Below are positions 54,497 through 63,666 of a DNA stretch of 64,000 bases, in pieces. The notes below the pieces were generated by a model. That model worked only from the letters and a program-made list of their open reading frames with translations, did no database searches and was not told the DNA's origin. The number at the start of each line of letters is the position of its first letter. Within the stretch, counting starts at the first letter, position 1. Source of the DNA: Comamonas resistens. GTDB lineage: Bacteria > Pseudomonadota > Gammaproteobacteria > Burkholderiales > Burkholderiaceae_C. The DNA lies in NCBI RefSeq assembly GCF_030064165.1, contig NZ_CP125947.1, positions 1,178,001-1,242,000 of the forward strand, written 5' to 3'. Position numbers and translations under genes: made by a program.

Positions 54497-56437
54497 TTAG
54501 TCCTTCTTGACTTCCTTGACTTCAGCATCAACGACGTTGTCGTCAGAAGCAGCGGCCGATGCACCCGCGCCTGCTGCACCGGCTGCAGCTGCCGCTTCAG
54601 CACCGCCTGCGGCCTGTGCGTCGGCGTACATCTTCTCGCCCAGCTTCTGGGCAGTGGTCATCAGTGCCGTGGTCTTGGCATCGATGTCGTCCTTGTTTTC
54701 GCCCTTCAGAGCTTCTTCCAGTTCCTTGACTGCAGCTTCGATGGCTTCCTTCTCGGAAGCTTCCAGCTTGTCGCCATGCTCGGAGAGGCTCTTCTTGACG
54801 CTGTGGACGGCAGCTTCGCCCTGGTTCTTGGCAGTCACCAGTTCCAGCTTCTTCTTGTCGTCAGCGGCGTTCAGCTCCGCATCCTTGACCATCTTCTGGA
54901 TTTCGTCTTCCGATAAGCCGGAGTTGGCCTTGATGGTGATCTTGTTTTCCTTGCCCGAGGCTTTGTCCTTGGCGCCCACGTGCAGGATGCCGTTGGCATC
55001 GATGTCGAAGCTCACTTCGATCTGGGGCACGCCACGGCCTGCGGGTGGAATGCCTTCCAGGTTGAATTCGCCCAGCAGCTTGTTGGCGCTGGCGATTTCA
55101 CGCTCGCCCTGGAACACCTTGATGGTCACGGCGGGCTGGTTGTCTTCGGCCGTGGAGAAGGTCTGAGCGAACTTCGTGGGGATCGTGGTGTTCTTGCTGA
55201 TCATCTTGGTCATGACGCCACCCAGGGTTTCGATACCCAGGGACAGAGGTGTCACGTCCAGCAGCAGCACGTCGGAGCGCTCGCCACCCAGCACCTGGCC
55301 TTGCACGGCAGCGCCCACGGCCACGGCTTCGTCAGGGTTCACGTCCTTGCGGGGATCCTTGCCGAAGAATTCCTTGACCTTTTCCTGTACCTTGGGCATG
55401 CGGCTCATACCGCCGACCAGGATGATGTCGTCGATGTCGGACACGGAGATGCCCGCGTCCTTGATGGCGGTACGGCAAGGAGCGATCGTGCGCTCGATCA
55501 GGTCGTCAACCAGACTTTCCAGCTTGGCGCGGGTCAGCTTGATGTTCAGGTGCTTGGGGCCTGTGGCATCGGCCGTGATGTAGGGCAGGTTGATGTCGGT
55601 CTGGGCAGAGTTCGACAGTTCGATCTTGGCCTTCTCGGCGGCTTCCTTCAGGCGCTGCAGGGCCAGCACGTCCTTGGACAGGTCGACGCCCTGTTCCTTC
55701 TTGAACTCGTCGATGATGTAGTTGATGATGCGCTGGTCGAAGTCTTCGCCGCCCAGGAAGGTGTCGCCGTTGGTCGACAGCACTTCGAACTGCTTTTCGC
55801 CGTCCACGTCGGCGATTTCGATGATGGACACGTCGAAGGTGCCACCGCCCAGGTCATACACGGCCACCTTGCGGTCGCCCTTGCCGGACTTGTCCAGACC
55901 GAAGGCCAGGGCCGCAGCGGTAGGCTCGTTGATGATGCGCTTGACTTCCAGGCCGGCGATGCGGCCAGCATCCTTGGTGGCCTGGCGCTGTGCATCGTTG
56001 AAGTAGGCGGGCACGGTGATGACGGCCTCGGTCACGGCTTCGCCCAGGAAGTCCTCGGCGGTCTTCTTCATCTTGCGCAGCACTTCGGCGCTGATCTGGG
56101 GAGGAGCCAGCTTTTCGTCACGCACCTGAACCCAGGCATCGCCGTTGTCGGCCTTGATGATCTGGAAGGGCATCAGGCCGATGTCCTTTTGCACTTCGGC
56201 TTCGTCGAACTTGCGGCCGATCAGACGCTTGGCGGCGTAGATGGTGTTCTTGGGGTTGGTGACAGCCTGGCGCTTGGCAGAGGCGCCAACCAGGATTTCG
56301 CCGTCGTCTTGGTAGGCGACGATGGAGGGGGTAGTGCGGGCACCTTCGCTGTTTTCAATCACGCGGGTGTTGTTGCCGTCCAGAATGGCGACGCAGCTGT
56401 TGGTCGTGCCCAGGTCAATACCAATGATTTTTCCCAT
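54497..56437 (-). CDS. dnaK: Chaperone DnaK (Hsp70)
   Basis: This 646-residue ATP-driven chaperone has an actin-like ATPase domain (about 1-385) with [39 protein letters not shown] and [15 protein letters not shown], then the linker [14 protein letters not shown], the peptide-binding domain and a helical lid. The C-terminus is Ala/Gly-rich and ends [10 protein letters not shown], close to the usual EEVKDKK tail. A sigma-32 type promoter lies about 40 bp upstream, inside the grpE-dnaK gap. Confidence 0.98.
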   Translation of the reverse strand: MGKIIGIDLGTTNSCVAILDGNNTRVIENSEGARTTPSIVAYQDDGEILVGASAKRQAVTNPKNTIYAAKRLIGRKFDEAEVQKDIGLMPFQIIKADNGDAWVQVRDEKLAPPQISAEVLRKMKKTAEDFLGEAVTEAVITVPAYFNDAQRQATKDAGRIAGLEVKRIINEPTAAALAFGLDKSGKGDRKVAVYDLGGGTFDVSIIEIADVDGEKQFEVLSTNGDTFLGGEDFDQRIINYIIDEFKKEQGVDLSKDVLALQRLKEAAEKAKIELSNSAQTDINLPYITADATGPKHLNIKLTRAKLESLVDDLIERTIAPCRTAIKDAGISVSDIDDIILVGGMSRMPKVQEKVKEFFGKDPRKDVNPDEAVAVGAAVQGQVLGGERSDVLLLDVTPLSLGIETLGGVMTKMISKNTTIPTKFAQTFSTAEDNQPAVTIKVFQGEREIASANKLLGEFNLEGIPPAGRGVPQIEVSFDIDANGILHVGAKDKASGKENKITIKANSGLSEDEIQKMVKDAELNAADDKKKLELVTAKNQGEAAVHSVKKSLSEHGDKLEASEKEAIEAAVKELEEALKGENKDDIDAKTTALMTTAQKLGEKMYADAQAAGGAEAAAAAGAAGAGASAAASDDNVVDAEVKEVKKD

Positions 56438-56477
56438 AATTCTCTCCGTAATCTGTTGAATGTTTGCTTGAAAGTCA

Positions 56478-56505
56478 GTTAGGGGCGCTTGTGAAGCTCT
56501 TCAAG
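56478..56505 (-). promoter_or_regulatory. Candidate sigma-32 promoter of dnaK
   Basis: On the minus strand CTTGAAG (56499-56505) and CCCCTAAC (56478-56485) are spaced 13 bp, matching the CTTGAA-N13/15-CCCCAT heat-shock consensus. The promoter lies within nested inverted repeats: AGGGGCGC/GCGCCCCT at 56481-56533, and TTGTGA/TCACAA and CTCTTGAAGAG inside. Confidence 0.6.
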
Positions 56506-56553
56506 AGTCCTTGCTCACAATATTTGCGCCCCTGGCTTGCGAATTTGTGGCGA

Positions 56554-57099
56554 TCAGCCTTGAGCCACGGTGACCAGGGCCGGGCGCAAAATGCGGTCGG
56601 CAATCACGTAGCCCTTCTGCAGCACGTTGACGACAGTGTTTGCGGGCTGTTCGGCAGGCACCATGCTGATGGCCTGGTGGTAGTGGGGGTCGAACTTCTC
56701 GCCGGCGGCGGGATTGATCGCCAGAACCTTGTTGCGCTCCAGGGCCGAAGTCAGCTGGCGCAGCGTGGCATCGGAGCCTTCGCGCAGTTGCTCAGGCGTA
56801 GCGTTCTGGATGGCCAGTGCTGCATCCAGGCTGTCGATCACGGGCAGCAGGCTTTCGGCAAAGCCTTCGATACCGAACTTGCGGGCCTTGGCCACATCTT
56901 CTTCGGAGCGGCGGCGCACGTTCTCGGCCTCGGCCTTGGCGCGCAGATACTGGTCGGCCAGCTCGCTGCTCTTGGCCTTGAGTTCTTCCAGCTCGGCCTT
57001 CAGACGCTCCAGCTCGTCCGACGCATTGGCTGCCATTGCGGTTTCCACTTCCTCAGGGCTGGCGTCATTGAATGGGTTGGGGTTGTTGTTCTCGGTCAT
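56554..57099 (-). CDS. grpE: Nucleotide exchange factor GrpE
   Basis: This 181-residue exchange factor drives ADP release from DnaK. The N-terminal half is a long coiled coil (about 25-85: [36 protein letters not shown]). The C-terminal beta domain shows [47 protein letters not shown], the family signature. It is first in grpE-dnaK-dnaJ; no hrcA gene or CIRCE element is visible. Confidence 0.96.
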   Translation of the reverse strand: MTENNNPNPFNDASPEEVETAMAANASDELERLKAELEELKAKSSELADQYLRAKAEAENVRRRSEEDVAKARKFGIEGFAESLLPVIDSLDAALAIQNATPEQLREGSDATLRQLTSALERNKVLAINPAAGEKFDPHYHQAISMVPAEQPANTVVNVLQKGYVIADRILRPALVTVAQG

Positions 57100-57143
57100 A
57101 GGTGGTGAAGGTTTCTCAAAACTTGTATCAGTCTGATGACTAG

Positions 57144-57169
57144 ATATGCGCAGGCCGCTCTATTTCAAG
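57144..57169 (-). promoter_or_regulatory. Candidate heat-shock promoter of grpE
   Basis: On the minus strand CTTGAAA (57163-57169) is followed after 11 bp by GCGCATAT (57144-57151), similar to CTTGAA/CCCCATAT but with spacing about 2 bp short of the E. coli norm. It is 45 bp upstream of grpE. Confidence 0.4.
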
Positions 57170-57360
57170 CCTTGTCCTCTCTCTGGGTAGAAGGGGATTG
57201 CATTGTCAGTCCATAATTGAAAGTTACAGAGGGTTATGGAGAGTGTGAGCACTTCTTCTCTGAGCGTTCTGCCTGGTATTGTCCCGTGACAAGTCCCGGG
57301 TTTTCCAGTGCCAAGTGTACAGATAGTCGGGTACTCGGCTAGAATCTAACGTTTTGCCTT

Positions 57361-57391
57361 GCCGCACCACTACCAGACGCAGTGGGCGGCG
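57361..57391 (+). promoter_or_regulatory. Candidate S6:S18 autoregulatory leader hairpin
   Basis: GCCGCACCACT and AGTGGGCGGC pair in the 5' leader of rpsF, with an unpaired A/G at the bulge and a CCG on the 5' side. In many bacteria the S6-S18 complex binds a bulged CCG hairpin in this leader to repress its own operon. The match is by shape only. Confidence 0.4.
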
Positions 57392-57411
57392 TTTTCCCAA
57401 AAGGAGTCGTT

Positions 57412-57774
57412 ATGCGTCATTACGAAATCGTTTTGTTGATCCATCCGGATCAAAGCGAGCAAGTTCCTGCCATGCTGGAGCGCTACAAGGGCATGATTAC
57501 CGCTGGTGGCGGTAAGGTGCACCGTGAAGAAGACTGGGGCCGTCGTCAGCTGGCCTACATGATCAACAAGCTCGCCAAGGCTCACTACCTGTGCTTGAAC
57601 ATCGAAGCCGACCAGGCTGTGATGGCTGAACTGGAACACGCCTTCAAGTTCAACGATGCCGTGCTGCGTCACCTGACTGTGCAGAAGAAGAAGGCTGATA
57701 CAGCTGCTTCCGCCATGATGAAGACCGTTGAGCGCGAAGAAGCTCGCAAGGCCAACCAGGCTGAGCACGCTTAA
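57412..57774 (+). CDS. rpsF: 30S ribosomal protein S6
   Basis: This 120-residue protein starts [22 protein letters not shown], the bS6 N-terminus, and continues [21 protein letters not shown]. An AAAAGGAG site precedes the ATG; an earlier in-frame start at 57382 is inside the leader hairpin and is rejected. S6 binds S18 in the 30S platform. It is the first gene of rpsF-priB-rpsR-rplI. Confidence 0.97.
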   Translation: MRHYEIVLLIHPDQSEQVPAMLERYKGMITAGGGKVHREEDWGRRQLAYMINKLAKAHYLCLNIEADQAVMAELEHAFKFNDAVLRHLTVQKKKADTAASAMMKTVEREEARKANQAEHA

Positions 57775-57794
57775 TAGCATCAGACTCTGAAGGA

Positions 57795-58085
57795 GTGGAA
57801 AACCGCGTTGTGTTGACGGGTGCGCTCGCCGAGCAAGCTGCTCTGCGTTACACGCCCGCCGGACTGCCCGCGCTGGATCTGCGAATTGAACACAGTTCGC
57901 AACAGCAGGAAATGGGCAATGCACGCAACGTCACCGCATCTGTAAAAGCTGTGGCCTTTGGCCCGCTGGCTGAAAAGCTGGCCCGCCAGGCTCCGGGTAG
58001 CCAATGGACCTTTCAAGGTTTTCTGGCCACCCCGCGCAACAGCAAGATGCTGGTTTTGCACATTCAGGACATCCAACAAAACTAA
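57795..58085 (+). CDS. priB: Primosomal replication protein N (PriB)
   Basis: This 96-residue single OB-fold protein helps PriA restart stalled forks. Seen: NRVVLTGALAEQAALRYTPAGLPALDLRIEHSSQQ and KAVAFGPLAEKLARQAPGS, close to beta-proteobacterial PriB. The start is GTG (57795), with AAGGAG 6 bp upstream. The rpsF-priB-rpsR-rplI order matches E. coli. Confidence 0.93.
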   Translation: MENRVVLTGALAEQAALRYTPAGLPALDLRIEHSSQQQEMGNARNVTASVKAVAFGPLAEKLARQAPGSQWTFQGFLATPRNSKMLVLHIQDIQQN

Positions 58086-58103
58086 TTTTCAAGAGGTCCA
58101 GAA

Positions 58104-58385
58104 ATGGCCACGTTCAAGAAATTCAACAAGGACAAGCGTCCCAAGCGCAACACCCAGTCGCTGCTGTTCAAGCGCAAGCGCTTCTGCCGCTTCACCGTTG
58201 CCGGTGTGGAAGAGATCGACTACAAGGATGTCGACACACTGCGTGACTTCATCGCCGAAAACGGCAAGATCGTGCCCGCTCGCCTGACCGGCACGCGCGC
58301 CATCTACCAGCGTCAGCTGAACACAGCCATCAAGCGCGCTCGCTTCCTGGCTCTGGTTCCTTACTCTGACCAGCACAAGATCTAA
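58104..58385 (+). CDS. rpsR: 30S ribosomal protein S18
   Basis: This is a 93-residue basic protein with [29 protein letters not shown] and the bS18 motif [30 protein letters not shown]. It partners S6 in the small subunit and possibly in leader-RNA autoregulation. AAGAGGT precedes the ATG. It is 11 bp from rplI. Confidence 0.97.
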   Translation: MATFKKFNKDKRPKRNTQSLLFKRKRFCRFTVAGVEEIDYKDVDTLRDFIAENGKIVPARLTGTRAIYQRQLNTAIKRARFLALVPYSDQHKI

Positions 58386-58396
58386 GGAGCACGAAC

Positions 58397-58849
58397 ATGC
58401 AAATCATTCTGCTCGACAAGGTTGTGAACCTGGGTAACCTGGGCGATATCGTCAAGGTCAAGGACGGCTACGCTCGCAACTTCCTGATCCCTTCGGGCGC
58501 TGCCCGTCGTGCGACAGCTGCTGCAAAGGCTGAATTCGAAGCCAAGCGCGCTGAGCTGGAAAAGGCTGCTGCCGAGAAGCTGGCTGCTGCTCAAGAACTG
58601 GGCGAAAAGCTGAACGGCGCTTCCGTGAAGATCACTCAGAAGGCTGGCGTTGACGGCCGTCTGTTCGGTTCGATCACCAATGCCGACATCGCTGAAGAAC
58701 TGGTGAAGGCCGGCTTCGCAGTGCACAAGGCACAGGTTCGCATGCCCAACGGTCCTATCAAGATGGTTGGCGACGCTACCGTGGTAGTGGCTCTGCACAC
58801 TGATGTGTCCGCAGAAGTGACTGTCTCCGTGTACGGCGACCACTCCTAA
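58397..58849 (+). CDS. rplI: 50S ribosomal protein L9
   Basis: This 150-residue two-domain protein is linked by a long helix. The N-terminal [32 protein letters not shown] is the bL9 signature. The central helix (about 41-75) is rich in Lys/Glu/Ala, and the C-domain contains [30 protein letters not shown] precedes the ATG. A terminator follows 27 bp after the stop. Confidence 0.98.
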   Translation: MQIILLDKVVNLGNLGDIVKVKDGYARNFLIPSGAARRATAAAKAEFEAKRAELEKAAAEKLAAAQELGEKLNGASVKITQKAGVDGRLFGSITNADIAEELVKAGFAVHKAQVRMPNGPIKMVGDATVVVALHTDVSAEVTVSVYGDHS

Positions 58850-58875
58850 TTCGGACTCGTTTCCGGATTGGCAAG

Positions 58876-58899
58876 AAACCGCCTTCGGGCGGTTTTTTG
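58876..58899 (+). terminator. Intrinsic terminator after rplI
   Basis: AAACCGCC, a TTCG tetraloop, and GGCGGTTT with TTTTTT. It ends the ribosomal unit; dnaB needs its own start. Confidence 0.95.
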
Positions 58900-58996
58900 T
58901 TTTCTGGCCCTATTGGGTTTACCAGTGTTTTTATAGTCACCTTCGGTGATGAAGTCGCGGCCTCCCGCTACGATGGAGGACTTACCTCAAGGATAG

Positions 58997-59074
58997 GACT
59001 TACGCAAACAAGGATATGCCAAGAAGTGCTTTCCTTGAGGCGAAGCTTTTGCTTGAACCTGATTTGCGTAAGTC
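58997..59074. repeat. Copy F of the GACTTACGCAAA palindromic repeat
   Basis: The ends GACTTACGCAAA and TTTGCGTAAGTC are perfect, and the interior matches copies D/E as reverse complement (GCTTGAACCTGATTTGCG). It ends 2 bp before the dnaB ribosome-binding site, so the hairpin would sit in the dnaB mRNA leader. Confidence 0.9.
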
Positions 59075-59087
59075 GTGAAGGAGTCTC

Positions 59088-60530
59088 ATGTCGTCTGTAA
59101 TGCCCCCGCTTGATATGGAAGATGATGCGTTCGCGCCCTTGCCCGGCTCCGGTTCCCTTGCGGATCCCGAGGTGGCGCAACTGCGCGTGCCGCCGCACTC
59201 CATGGAGTCGGAGTCCTCGGTGCTTGGCGGTCTGTTGCTGGACAACAATGCCTGGGATCGGGTGGGTGACATGCTCAAGCCCGGGGATTTCTACCGCAGC
59301 GAGCATCAGCTGATCTTCGAAGCCATAGGCAAGATGATCAACGAGAGCAAGCCTGCCGACGTGATCACCGTCTATGAGCGCCTGCAGGGCATGGGCAAGG
59401 CCGAGGAAATTGGCGGGCTGCTGTATCTGAATCAGCTGGCTCAATATGTGCCCAGCGCGACGAATATCCGCCGCTATGCGGAAATCGTGCGCGAGCGCTC
59501 GATTCTGCGTCGTCTGGTGACGACCAGCGATGAAATCGCCACCAATGCCTTCAATCCTCAGGGAAAGTCGGTCAAGGACATTCTGGAGCAGGCCGAGCAG
59601 AAGATCTTCGCCATCGGCGAGGAAGGCTCGCGCATGAAGCAGGGCTTTCAGTCGCTGGACTCTCTGGTGGTGGATCTGCTGGACCAGGTTCAGGAGATGG
59701 CCGACAACCCCATGGATGTGACCGGCGTGCCTACAGGTTTCGTTGATCTGGACCGCATGACCTCGGGTCTGCAGGCCGGCGACATGGTGGTGCTGGCGGC
59801 ACGTCCTTCCATGGGCAAGACCTCGTTTGCCGTGAATATTGCCGAGCATGTGGCGCTCAACGAAGGCCTGCCGGTTGCCATCTTCTCCATGGAAATGGGG
59901 GCTGCCCAACTGGCCGTACGTATCGTGGGCTCCATCGGCCGGGTGAACCAGGGCAATCTGCGTACCGGCAAGCTCAGCGATGACGAGTGGCCGCGCCTGA
60001 CCGAGGCCATCGAGCGCCTGCGCACGGTGAGTCTGCATATCGACGAAACGCCGGGTCTGACTCCCATCGAGCTGCGCGCCAATGCGCGCCGTCTGGCTCG
60101 TCAGTGCGGCAAGCTTGGCCTGATCGTGGTGGACTACTTGCAGCTGATGAGCGGTTCCGGTGGGGCGGGCAGCGACAACCGTGCGACCGAGCTGGGCGAG
60201 ATCTCCCGAGGCTTGAAGATGTTAGCCAAGGAGTTGCAATGCCCGGTGATTGCGCTGTCCCAGCTCAACCGCTCGGTGGAGCAGCGTACCGACAAGCGTC
60301 CCATGATGTCCGACCTGCGTGAATCGGGCGCCATCGAGCAGGATGCGGACATCATCATGTTCATCTACCGTGACGATTACTACAACAAGGATAGCAAGGA
60401 GCCCAATATTGCCGAGGTCATCATCGGCAAGCAGCGTAACGGTCCGACAGGTACCGTGAAGCTCTTCTTCCAGAAGAATCAGACACGCTTCGAGAATCTG
60501 GCTCAGGGCTACGGCACTGACGAATATTAA
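59088..60530 (+). CDS. dnaB: Replicative DNA helicase DnaB
   Basis: This 480-residue hexameric helicase of the replisome has an N-terminal domain (about 30-135, VPPHSMESESSVLGGLLLDNNAWD), a linker helix and a RecA-like core. Walker A is ARPSMGKTSFAVNIAEH, Walker B is LIVVDYLQLMSG, and the C-terminal motifs are LSQLNRSVEQR and SGAIEQDADIIMFIYRDDYY. No intein interrupts it. GAAGGAG precedes the ATG, immediately after repeat copy F. Confidence 0.97.
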   Translation: MSSVMPPLDMEDDAFAPLPGSGSLADPEVAQLRVPPHSMESESSVLGGLLLDNNAWDRVGDMLKPGDFYRSEHQLIFEAIGKMINESKPADVITVYERLQGMGKAEEIGGLLYLNQLAQYVPSATNIRRYAEIVRERSILRRLVTTSDEIATNAFNPQGKSVKDILEQAEQKIFAIGEEGSRMKQGFQSLDSLVVDLLDQVQEMADNPMDVTGVPTGFVDLDRMTSGLQAGDMVVLAARPSMGKTSFAVNIAEHVALNEGLPVAIFSMEMGAAQLAVRIVGSIGRVNQGNLRTGKLSDDEWPRLTEAIERLRTVSLHIDETPGLTPIELRANARRLARQCGKLGLIVVDYLQLMSGSGGAGSDNRATELGEISRGLKMLAKELQCPVIALSQLNRSVEQRTDKRPMMSDLRESGAIEQDADIIMFIYRDDYYNKDSKEPNIAEVIIGKQRNGPTGTVKLFFQKNQTRFENLAQGYGTDEY

Positions 60531-60620
60531 AAATCATAGCTGCCAGCGCTGATTGAGAAAGGGTTTTAAAGTTCTATGAATATGAAATCTATGAATATCA
60601 TGCGCTGACAGCTATCAAAA
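60529..60620. repeat. Copy 7 of the GATAGCT/AGCGCT intergenic repeat (long form)
   Basis: AATCATAGCTGCCAGCGCTGA at the left and TGCGCTGACAGCTATCAAAA at the right flank an AT-rich core with CTATGAATATGAA and CTATGAATATCA repeats, as in copy 6. It overlaps the last base pairs of dnaB. Confidence 0.75.
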
Positions 60621-60635
60621 TGACTGCTGCAGAAA

Positions 60636-60667
60636 AAAGCCCGCAGGCCATAGGCTGTGCGGGCTTT
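60636..60667. terminator. Bidirectional terminator after dnaB
   Basis: AAAGCCCGCA and TGCGGGCTTT pair with a 12-base loop (itself GGCC/GGCT paired). It serves dnaB and the convergent unknown gene. Confidence 0.88.
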
Positions 60668-60684
60668 GCTTTGAATGGGGTGAT

Positions 60685-61086
60685 TCAGTGTCTGAATACG
60701 TAGACGGCGAGGCTGACCAGGCTGATGCCCAGAGCGCCGCAGGTCCAGGCCAGGCGTTGCGCGCCTATGCGTAATGCACCGACGGTGGTAACGATCTGGG
60801 CATTCTGCTCGGCCAGTTTTTCGATGATCTCCAGCGACTGGCGCTGGGATTGCTCAAGCTGGGCGATGCGCTCTTCCTGCTGCTGAATCAATCTCAGAGC
60901 CTGCTCGCTCGCAGATGCCGGGGGCGAGAGGTGGGATGCCTGTTGTGCATGGGCTGCCTGTTCGCGCGCCTCTTCCTGAGCATCTTTCTTCTTGAGCATG
61001 CTTTGGGCGGCTTTCATGACCTGGGGTGTGGCCTTGATGACCTCGCCCCAGGGCACGAGCTTGAGCGCAGCGATCCAGCTCGCCAC
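60685..61086 (-). CDS. Hypothetical coiled-coil protein with C-terminal membrane anchor
   Basis: This 133-residue protein starts with GTG immediately after the stop of the PhoH-like gene. Its N-terminus WIAALKLVPWGEVIKATPQVMKAAQ is amphipathic. Residues 35-100 are Gln/Glu/Ala-rich coiled coil (QQQEERIAQLEQSQRQSLEIIEKLAEQ). A membrane helix at about 110-130 (LAWTCGALGISLVSLAVYVF) is tail-anchored. I do not recognise a family; abutment suggests co-expression with the PhoH-like gene. Confidence 0.65.
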   Translation of the reverse strand: MASWIAALKLVPWGEVIKATPQVMKAAQSMLKKKDAQEEAREQAAHAQQASHLSPPASASEQALRLIQQQEERIAQLEQSQRQSLEIIEKLAEQNAQIVTTVGALRIGAQRLAWTCGALGISLVSLAVYVFRH

Positions 61087-62817
61087 TTACAGCACCTCGC
61101 TGGCGAAGTCGGCCAGACGCGAGCGCTCTCCGCGCGCCAGGGTGATGTGGCCGCTATGGGGCCAGCCCTTGAAGCGGTCCACCACATAGGTCAGGCCCGA
61201 GCTGCCTTCGGTCAGATACGGTGTGTCGATCTGCGCCAGATTGCCCATGCAGATGATCTTGGTGCCGGGGCCAGCGCGCGTGATCAAGGTCTTCATCTGC
61301 TTGGGTGTCAGGTTCTGGGCCTCGTCGATGATCACGTACTTGTTCAGGAAGGTGCGGCCGCGCATGAAGTTCATGCTCTTGATCTTGATGCGGCTGCGGA
61401 TCAGTTCGTTGGTCGCGGCGCGGCCCCATTCGCCGGCGTTGCCACCGTCGCCCTTGGCCAGGAACTCGAGGTTGTCGTCCAGGGCGCCCATCCAGGGGCC
61501 CATCTTCTCCTCCTCGGTGCCGGGCAGGAAGCCGATGTCTTCGCCTACGCTCACCGTGGCGCGGGTCATGATGATCTCGGTGTAGCGGCGCTCGTCCAGC
61601 ACCTGTGCCAGGCCCGCGGCCAGGGCCAGCAGGGTCTTGCCGGTGCCGGCCGTGCCCGTCAGCGTGACAAAGTCCACGTCGGGGTTGACCAGCAGATTCA
61701 TGGCGAAGTTCTGCTCGCGGTTGCGCGTGGACACGCCCCAGACGGCGTTCTTGGGGTTGCCGAAGTCGCGCAGGGTCTTGAGCACGGCCGTCTTGTCGCG
61801 GATTTCGGTCACGCGCATGTAGAGGCTGGGCTCGCCCGGTGCTTCGTGATAGACGAACTGATTGATCATCAGCTGCTCCACGATGGCGCCGCTGACACGG
61901 TAGTAGGTGATGGCGCCTTCCTGCCAGCTCTCCACGTTCTTGCCAGCCTTGGTCCAGAAATCGGCGGGCAGTGCCAGGGCGCCCGAGTACAGCAGGTCGC
62001 CGTCTTCCAGCACCTTGTCGTTCTGGTAGTCCTCGGCGGCCAGGCCCAGGGCGCGAGCCTTGACGCGCATATTGATGTCCTTGGACACCAGTACCACTTC
62101 GCGGTCCTTGTGCTGCTCGCGCAGGGCGGCGACCACACCCAGGATCTGGTTGTCGGCCTTGCCTTGAGGCAGGCTCTCGGGCAGGGCGGCATCCAGCGGC
62201 TGGGTCTGGAAATACAGCGTGCCGGTGGCGCTCTTCTGGCCGGTGGCGTTCAGTGGCAGACCCTTGTCCAGGCCGTCGGCGGGCTGGGAGGCAACCAGTG
62301 AATCCAGTGTGCGGCTGACCTGGCGGCCATTGCGCGCCACTTCGGTCATGCCCTTTTTGTGGTTGTCCAGCTCTTCGAGCACCACCATGGGCAGGAAGAT
62401 GTCGTGTTCCTCGAAGCGGAACAGGCTGGACGGGTCGTGCAGCAGCACATTGGTATCCAGCACGAACAAGGTGGTCGGGCCGGTGCTTGTATTGCGTGTA
62501 CGGCGCGATGGCTTGTCGCTGCTGGCGGAGGTTTTGCTGTTGTTTTTGCTGGCTTTGCCGGTAGTGGCTGGAGCCAATGCCTCGGTTGTCTGCTTGGTTG
62601 CAGTCTTGCTGGCAGCCCTGGCGCTTGCGGCGCTGGTCACGCGCTTGGGTTTGGCGATTGCGGCAGCGGACTGAGGCGCCGCTACTGCTGTTGCTGGGCT
62701 GGAGGGCTCCAGATCGTCGTCAGCTCTCGCGGTCTGCTTGGCAGTGCTGCGGCTGGACAAAAAGGCTTCTGCGGAAAGCTTTGCGGCGCGGCGGCCGGGT
62801 GCGGGTGGCAGGGGCAT
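61087..62817 (-). CDS. PhoH family ATPase with N-terminal PIN domain (PhoH2-like)
   Basis: In this 576-residue protein a Ser/Ala/Thr-rich, probably disordered N-terminus (about 1-105) precedes a PIN nuclease domain (about 112-250; FVLDTNVLLHDPSSLFRF with acidic residues, then VVLVSKDINMRVKARALG). It is followed by a PhoH ATPase domain (about 335-570; TGTAGTGKTLLALAAGL Walker A, VIIDEAQNLTPKQMKTLITRAG Walker B). PhoH2-type proteins unwind and cleave RNA. ATG 62817 was preferred over TTG 62841. Confidence 0.92.
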   Translation of the reverse strand: MPLPPAPGRRAAKLSAEAFLSSRSTAKQTARADDDLEPSSPATAVAAPQSAAAIAKPKRVTSAASARAASKTATKQTTEALAPATTGKASKNNSKTSASSDKPSRRTRNTSTGPTTLFVLDTNVLLHDPSSLFRFEEHDIFLPMVVLEELDNHKKGMTEVARNGRQVSRTLDSLVASQPADGLDKGLPLNATGQKSATGTLYFQTQPLDAALPESLPQGKADNQILGVVAALREQHKDREVVLVSKDINMRVKARALGLAAEDYQNDKVLEDGDLLYSGALALPADFWTKAGKNVESWQEGAITYYRVSGAIVEQLMINQFVYHEAPGEPSLYMRVTEIRDKTAVLKTLRDFGNPKNAVWGVSTRNREQNFAMNLLVNPDVDFVTLTGTAGTGKTLLALAAGLAQVLDERRYTEIIMTRATVSVGEDIGFLPGTEEEKMGPWMGALDDNLEFLAKGDGGNAGEWGRAATNELIRSRIKIKSMNFMRGRTFLNKYVIIDEAQNLTPKQMKTLITRAGPGTKIICMGNLAQIDTPYLTEGSSGLTYVVDRFKGWPHSGHITLARGERSRLADFASEVL

Positions 62818-63038
62818 AGTGGACGAACCGTTCCTCAACAAGATTCAAAAAGCACAAAGCCGCCTGGAAACCGAGGCGGCTTTGGTTGGGTGAGCTGAAA
62901 AAACTGCATAGCACTGAGGCATGCCTCATTATGCATAGCTACCGGTGTGCGAAATCGGAATTTGCTGTTTCAGCTTGGTTAAAGACTTTGAAACGCTTTG
63001 CGCGTATATGGTGTTTCAAAATCTTTGGGTGCTGCCGC

Positions 63039-63527
63039 TCAGGCAACCTTCTTGTCTTGGGCCTTCAGAGCCTTGACGGCCTTGAGAACTTCATCCACAT
63101 GACCGGGAACCTTGAGGCCGCGCCACTCCTGGGCCAGCAGACCGTCGGCGCCGATCAGGAAGGTGGAGCGCTCGATACCCTTGACCTTCTTGCCGTACAT
63201 GATCTTGTTCTTGACCACGCCGAACATGTGGCACATTTTTTCTTCGGTATCCGCAATCAGCTCGAAGGGCAGTTCCAGCTTTTCCTTGAAGTCATCGTGC
63301 GACTTCATGTTGTCGCGCGAGACGCCAAACACCGTGGCGCCAGCCTTCACGAAATCCTTGTATTTATCGCGGAATTGCATTGCTTCCGTGGTACAACCGG
63401 GCGTATTGTCCTTGGGGTAGAAATACAGAATCAGAATCTGGCCATTGTGCGAGGTGTTGGACACCTTGATGCCGCCAGTCGCGCTGGCTTCAAATTCTGG
63501 AAGGGGTTTGTTGACAACGATCGCCAT
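63039..63527 (-). CDS. bcp: Thioredoxin-dependent peroxiredoxin, Bcp/PrxQ family
   Basis: This 162-residue peroxidase has the peroxidatic Cys45 in YPKDNTPGCTTEA. E. coli Bcp has a resolving Cys five residues on (C50); here that position is Met50, so it is not the classical Bcp arrangement. One other Cys is visible in EEKMCHMFGVV (about residue 98). The C-terminal ERSTFLIGADG and EWRGLKVPGHVDEVL are typical. It may use a 1-Cys or different resolving mechanism. Confidence 0.92.
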   Translation of the reverse strand: MAIVVNKPLPEFEASATGGIKVSNTSHNGQILILYFYPKDNTPGCTTEAMQFRDKYKDFVKAGATVFGVSRDNMKSHDDFKEKLELPFELIADTEEKMCHMFGVVKNKIMYGKKVKGIERSTFLIGADGLLAQEWRGLKVPGHVDEVLKAVKALKAQDKKVA

Positions 63528-63666
63528 GCGTTTGTATCTCTCGGGTGTAGTCGTTGAAATGCCGAAGGCGCCGGTGGTATTTTTGTTTTTATCTATCGAA
63601 CGCCCCCAACCGCAACCTGCGATTTTACTCTGAAATACGTGTTTCTCTCAATGACCCCTTATAAGC

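Larger units (their letters stand above)
57100..57411. other. 312-bp divergent gap between grpE and rpsF
   Basis: The left part carries the candidate heat-shock promoter of grpE (57144-57169). The right part has TAGAAT near 57343 (candidate rpsF -10, weak -35) and a hairpin at 57361-57391. Bases 57175-57330 show nothing recognisable. Confidence 0.6.

Noticed and set aside
57100..57411. Search for a CIRCE element (TTAGCACTC-N9-GAGTGCTAA) near grpE and dnaK
   Set aside because: None found by eye on either strand; heat-shock promoters fit better.
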